A program made the translations under genes and the position numbers. From the NCBI GenBank assembly GCA_030407315.1, contig JALQPE010000931.1, forward strand, positions 110,144-174,143: a DNA stretch of 64,000 bases. The letters are read 5' to 3'. Shown one piece after another: positions 60,964-64,000 of this stretch; positions within the stretch are counted from its first letter, which is position 1, and every line of letters starts with the position of its first letter. This stretch comes from Asparagopsis taxiformis (Eukaryota > Rhodophyta > Florideophyceae > Bonnemaisoniales > Bonnemaisoniaceae). Below the pieces are notes generated by a model, which made no database searches, had not been told where the DNA came from, and was given only the letters and a program-made list of their open reading frames with translations.

Positions 60964-62269
60964 GTGCTTTTTCTATTTCTCCGGGGGTCATGCGATTCCG
61001 TTCCCTCTCCTCCTCCGCTTTCGTCTCCTGCATTGCCTTTGTCCCGGTAGCATATTCCAGTTTGTCGTAAAAACTGTTTGTAAACATCCCGTTCTTGGTT
61101 CTCAGACTGCTTCTGTCTACCACGTCGTCATGAAAGTCGACAAGGACGAATACAATGCGCTCTCCAATGCGATGATCATTATCCCCGACCTCCTTCGCGT
61201 TTTCTGCTGCCAAATCCGTTCGCACGAATTCCTCCATCGTTGCAGAGTTCAACCACTTGCGGACGACCTCTGCCATATCATAGATGGCCAACAGAGCCAG
61301 TAGCCAAGTGCGCATCGTGAACGGACTTCCGCTTCCGATATTTCTGACAAGTCCTCTCTTCCTCCTCATCCTTGTCCACGACGCTGTCATCTCGAGCACA
61401 AACCACTGGAACCACTCCTTATCGCGCGTCCCGCGTCCGTCCGTGCCATTGCGGAATATTGCGTTATTGACAAGATCGAGCACGCACCCGTACATATCGG
61501 CAGAGTCAATTCGAGAAAAGTCCGGATCTCTTCCCTCGGTTCTTGCATCCTCGATTTCTCTGTTCCTATCCAAAGCATTGTAAACGCTAGGGATAGAGCT
61601 CCAGTACACGAAAGCAACGCTGTCTGTGCGATTGAACCCCTTCGCAATGTTGATGTACTGCCTATACGAGTTCTCCGAACGGTTCCTGTCGGACGGCAGA
61701 ATATAGCTCACTTCTTTCAGAATAGGAATAAGCCGGACAACAGGAAGATCCATCTGGTTGGAAAACCTGAGAAACTCTATGACCGCACAGACATTGTCGG
61801 CAATGCTCACAGAAGCGACATCGTGAGTTTGTATATTGGCTTCGAGAGACAGTTTCAGAACCTCCAGCGCATCGAAAATTAGACGCCCGTTCGGCGCAAT
61901 CAACTGTTGTACCCAAACCAATTCCAAGGAATCCCTGTTCTTTCCTGAGTACTTCTCCAGGCATAGTTGCAGAGCAGCTATGCGATGAGAGCCATCGATG
62001 CAGTAAAACTCGTCTCCTTCGTTATCTTCCATTTTGCAGACTGTAATCATAGTTCCAGTGGTAGAGAAACCTCTATCCATGAAAATGCTGGCCAGTTCGT
62101 TTACACGACCCGGTCGCACCAAACGGGAGGTCACTGTCGGAAACTTCACTTTGCGAGGATCAACTTGCACTTTAGAAGAGCTGTACTGAGCAATAGTGAT
62201 GCTTTTCTCTTCAGCAGAAGGAGAATTGCTCTTCTCCGCTGTAGTATTCATGATACTATTGTCTCCCAT
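60773..62269 (-). CDS. ParB-like protein 2 (ParB2)
   Basis: From the first ATG at 62269 (MGDNSIMNTTAEKSNSPSAE); the frame is open 24 codons further without ATG. The ParB/Srx-like domain has SRLVRPGRVNELASIFMDRG and D92-G-S-H-R96. The helical domain to about residue 400 matches ParB1 block by block (SIADNVCAVIEFLRFSNQMD, YWSSIP, LLAIYDMAEVVRKWL). It continues into an acidic Glu-rich linker (KAEEEEEAPTAAEQGNN); from about 60890 the frame turns to Ser/Cys/Arg-rich shadow sequence while the acidic linker goes on in the oxygenase 2 frame. A single-base change near 60885-60900 would join them into one protein of about 970 residues. Confidence 0.75.
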   Translation of the reverse strand: MGDNSIMNTTAEKSNSPSAEEKSITIAQYSSSKVQVDPRKVKFPTVTSRLVRPGRVNELASIFMDRGFSTTGTMITVCKMEDNEGDEFYCIDGSHRIAALQLCLEKYSGKNRDSLELVWVQQLIAPNGRLIFDALEVLKLSLEANIQTHDVASVSIADNVCAVIEFLRFSNQMDLPVVRLIPILKEVSYILPSDRNRSENSYRQYINIAKGFNRTDSVAFVYWSSIPSVYNALDRNREIEDARTEGRDPDFSRIDSADMYGCVLDLVNNAIFRNGTDGRGTRDKEWFQWFVLEMTASWTRMRRKRGLVRNIGSGSPFTMRTWLLALLAIYDMAEVVRKWLNSATMEEFVRTDLAAENAKEVGDNDHRIGERIVFVLVDFHDDVVDRSSLRTKNGMFTNSFYDKLEYATGTKAMQETKAEEERERNRMTPGEIEKALVAGAKAEEEEEAPTAAEQGNNSMEGNSWSCSSRRRSICRSPSRAGSFCCCGGRTGNYSKCGG

Positions 62270-62384
62270 TGTAATCCCTGCAATCTCAGTTCGTTCAATC
62301 GGTTCTCTGTTCAAATGTTGTGTAGACGATGAAATCCACAATTGTGGTACCTCCGAGTGCGCTTCCCGTCTCTCAGCTTCCTCT

Positions 62385-62393
62385 CATATACTG
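62385..62393 (-). promoter_or_regulatory. Possible TATA box of ParB2
   Basis: The minus strand reads AGTATATGAG about 118 bp upstream of the ATG at 62269. Confidence 0.3.
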
Positions 62394-63075
62394 TCCGGAC
62401 AAGACATCCCCTACCTACCTTCAGTCCTGATGAACCTTACGCTGCACCCGCTCAGCACCTCTGACTCTACCTGATCCTGATACCTCCACAAAGCGTTTAG
62501 CCCTTTCCATCAATCTACACCTAATAGTATGTACCTCTAGCGCATATAATGCAATCGAACCCGTTTACCTCACCACGTCAATTATCATTCATATTCCAAC
62601 AACCTATTTCATCCACACTCTCCACCTCGCTTCTTCTTCCATACCATTGATTCCTATCAATCGATTCTACGTGAGTTTTATACATTTACTACGATCCACC
62701 TCTCCTACAAGTCTGAAAAATTCATTTCTACCACTAACTTTTGCTACTCACAAATAAACGGTTCCCGTGCAGGCCACTGCTTGAATTTCTTCCTATTGGC
62801 GTACTCGGCTGCAAAGGATTCATAGACTATTTAAACGGTGATCATATAAATGGTTTTCAATGTGCTCCAATGGACCATACACCAATGAACATCAATATGA
62901 ATTCTGTTCAACTACCTATTCACTACTGCGATTCAGTTTTCTTGCATACCAAATCTCATTGCCTTCCTACCCTAGTCGATTCAAAATGCTTCCCTCGTCA
63001 GTTGATCAATATTCCTTACAACGAGCAGGTCCTCTGGACATCCTAAAGTTGGTTACTTAACCTTAACTATCGATG
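62394..63075. other. Upstream region of ParB2, no gene seen
   Basis: Pyrimidine-rich on the plus strand near the gene, AT-rich further out. No coding content recognised. Confidence 0.45.
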
Positions 63076-63446
63076 AATTTGCTGTAATGAAACGTTTTCT
63101 TACACAGAGCCACGATTCTTTACCGGGTAAAAAATTGTGCCGCTGTAATGAAACGTTTTCTTACAGCAAAGTCATCGTTACATGACTTTGCTGTAGAAAA
63201 GCAAACATTACAGCGGCCACAATTTTTACCCGGTAAAAATTCTTGCTGATTTTTACCCGGTAAAAAATTCTTCGGCCACTGCAAGGAAACGGTTCCTTAC
63301 AGCAAAGTCATCGTACGAGACTTTGCTGTAAGAAAGCAAATCATTACAGCTGCCACGATTTTTTACCGGTATAAAAATTTTGGCCACTGTAATGGAAACG
63401 GTTTTCTTACAGCAAAGTCATCGTAACGATGACTTTGCTGTAAGCA
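63076..63446. repeat. Palindrome module III (three 39-bp palindromes, two damaged)
   Basis: Palindromes at 63160-63195 (one base lost in the centre), 63296-63332 (centre shortened) and 63406-63444 (intact), with TTTTTACCCGGTAAAAA-type palindromes at about 63118, 63225, 63250 and 63360. The order and spacers are those of module I in the same orientation. It lies about 0.8 kb upstream of ParB2. Confidence 0.92.
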
Positions 63447-64000
63447 TACCTCCCTCCATCCTCTCAGATCCTCTCCCCACTACTTTCCACCAATCCACCA
63501 ACGCCCTAGAGTGTACAATTCATATGTGATGCATCTGGTTATTCATTTTATTCTTCCTAAAAATCATGCAGCCCTCGGTGGAAATCCGTCTCGCTACATA
63601 GTGCATATATCTCTCCACCCTCCAGCAGTCCGGGTCCGTGCCTTACCTCCCTCATGTTCTCATCATATTCGCATACACTCCCATTGCAATAGTGCATACC
63701 AAACACCTCAGTGACTCCCTCACTCATCTCCACATTACTGTTCGTCGCCTCTCTTCGACCTTGAACACTCCTTCATCAGTTTTTGGCAAACCCAGGCAAA
63801 CTCCATAAGCTGTACCTTGCTCATCTCTCGCACTCTCGTTCCTCAGGATAAAGAACGCTAGAACAATAAAAAACCGCGGTTCATAATTAATTCTTCCCCG
63901 CATTATCTCTGATGTGAGACGAGACGCCGGGTACAGAATCGCTTGTGAAGTTGCACCATCCTCACATGTCTCTGTTCAGGGCAAACAGCATGGATGATAG
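63447..64000. other. Right edge of window, no gene seen
   Basis: About 0.55 kb of sequence with only short ORFs lacking recognisable content. Confidence 0.45.

Noticed and set aside
53341..63446. Regularly repeated palindromes as a CRISPR array
   Set aside because: Spacers are themselves conserved repeats, spacing is irregular, copies are few per site and the context is eukaryotic with no cas genes.
1..64000. tRNA or rRNA genes
   Set aside because: I looked for TTCRANNCC-type arms and rRNA-like tracts and found none I could fold into a convincing gene; only tRNA-complementary primer-binding sites are present.

Overview
The window looks like nuclear DNA of a compact, intron-poor eukaryote. 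The evidence is long uninterrupted ORFs, TATA-like boxes about 85-105 bp upstream of ATGs, AATAAA signals, secreted proteins with signal peptides, and complete or nested LTR retrotransposons. A red alga (a florideophyte such as Chondrus) is my best guess from gene style and repeat content; this is inference, not a database result.

Layout. (1) 1-2,980: a large inverted duplication holding two copies of a secreted Cys-rich protein gene; the left copy runs off the window. (2) 3,858-6,593: two spondin-N secreted proteins on the minus strand with a decayed third copy between them. (3) 7,141-41,145: a nest of LTR retrotransposons. A broken Ty1/copia element (7,141-8,560 plus 18,868-19,834) is split by a Ty3/gypsy chromovirus (element 1, 8,561-18,862, target duplication GAACT). 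It is then cut by an LTR of a related family (LTR4, from 19,835), which was itself split by a second gypsy element (element 2, 19,844-33,785, target duplication ATACC). Element 2 carries a solo LTR (28,029-28,684, target duplication GCACG) of the family of element 3 (33,903 to about 41,145, no 3' LTR). All three gypsy elements share one primer-binding site and keep pol in the -1 phase relative to gag; elements 1 and 2 carry an extra antisense ORF next to the 3' LTR.

(4) 42,096-62,269: the unusual part. Two paralogous gene pairs (family A, Tudor-like start; family B, coiled-coil/NLS) lie as A1> <B1 and B2> <A2. Next is a 1,155-residue protein joining a ParB/Srx-like N-terminal domain, a bacterial-type beta-class DNA methyltransferase (TDPPFN then DFFSGT) and a C-terminal SET domain. 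Then come two tandem loci, each with a ParB-like reading frame followed in another frame by a protein with the H-x-D...H...R signature of a 2-oxoglutarate/Fe(II) oxygenase. Palindromic repeats cluster around these genes: ten copies of a 39-bp palindrome built on CTTACAGCAAAGTCATCGT, interleaved with a TTTTTTACCCGGTAAAAAA palindrome, and a separate cluster built on AGACAGTAAAATTTACTGTCT halves between B1 and B2.

Taken together, the right third looks like a linked DNA/chromatin-modification cassette: a DNA methylase with a histone-methylase-like domain, a candidate oxidative eraser or hypermodifier, DNA-binding ParB-like modules and Tudor-like readers, with arrays of palindromic sites. It may be the gene set of an undescribed mobile or replicon-like element, or a locus domesticated from one. 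That synthesis is inference; the domains and repeats are visible directly.
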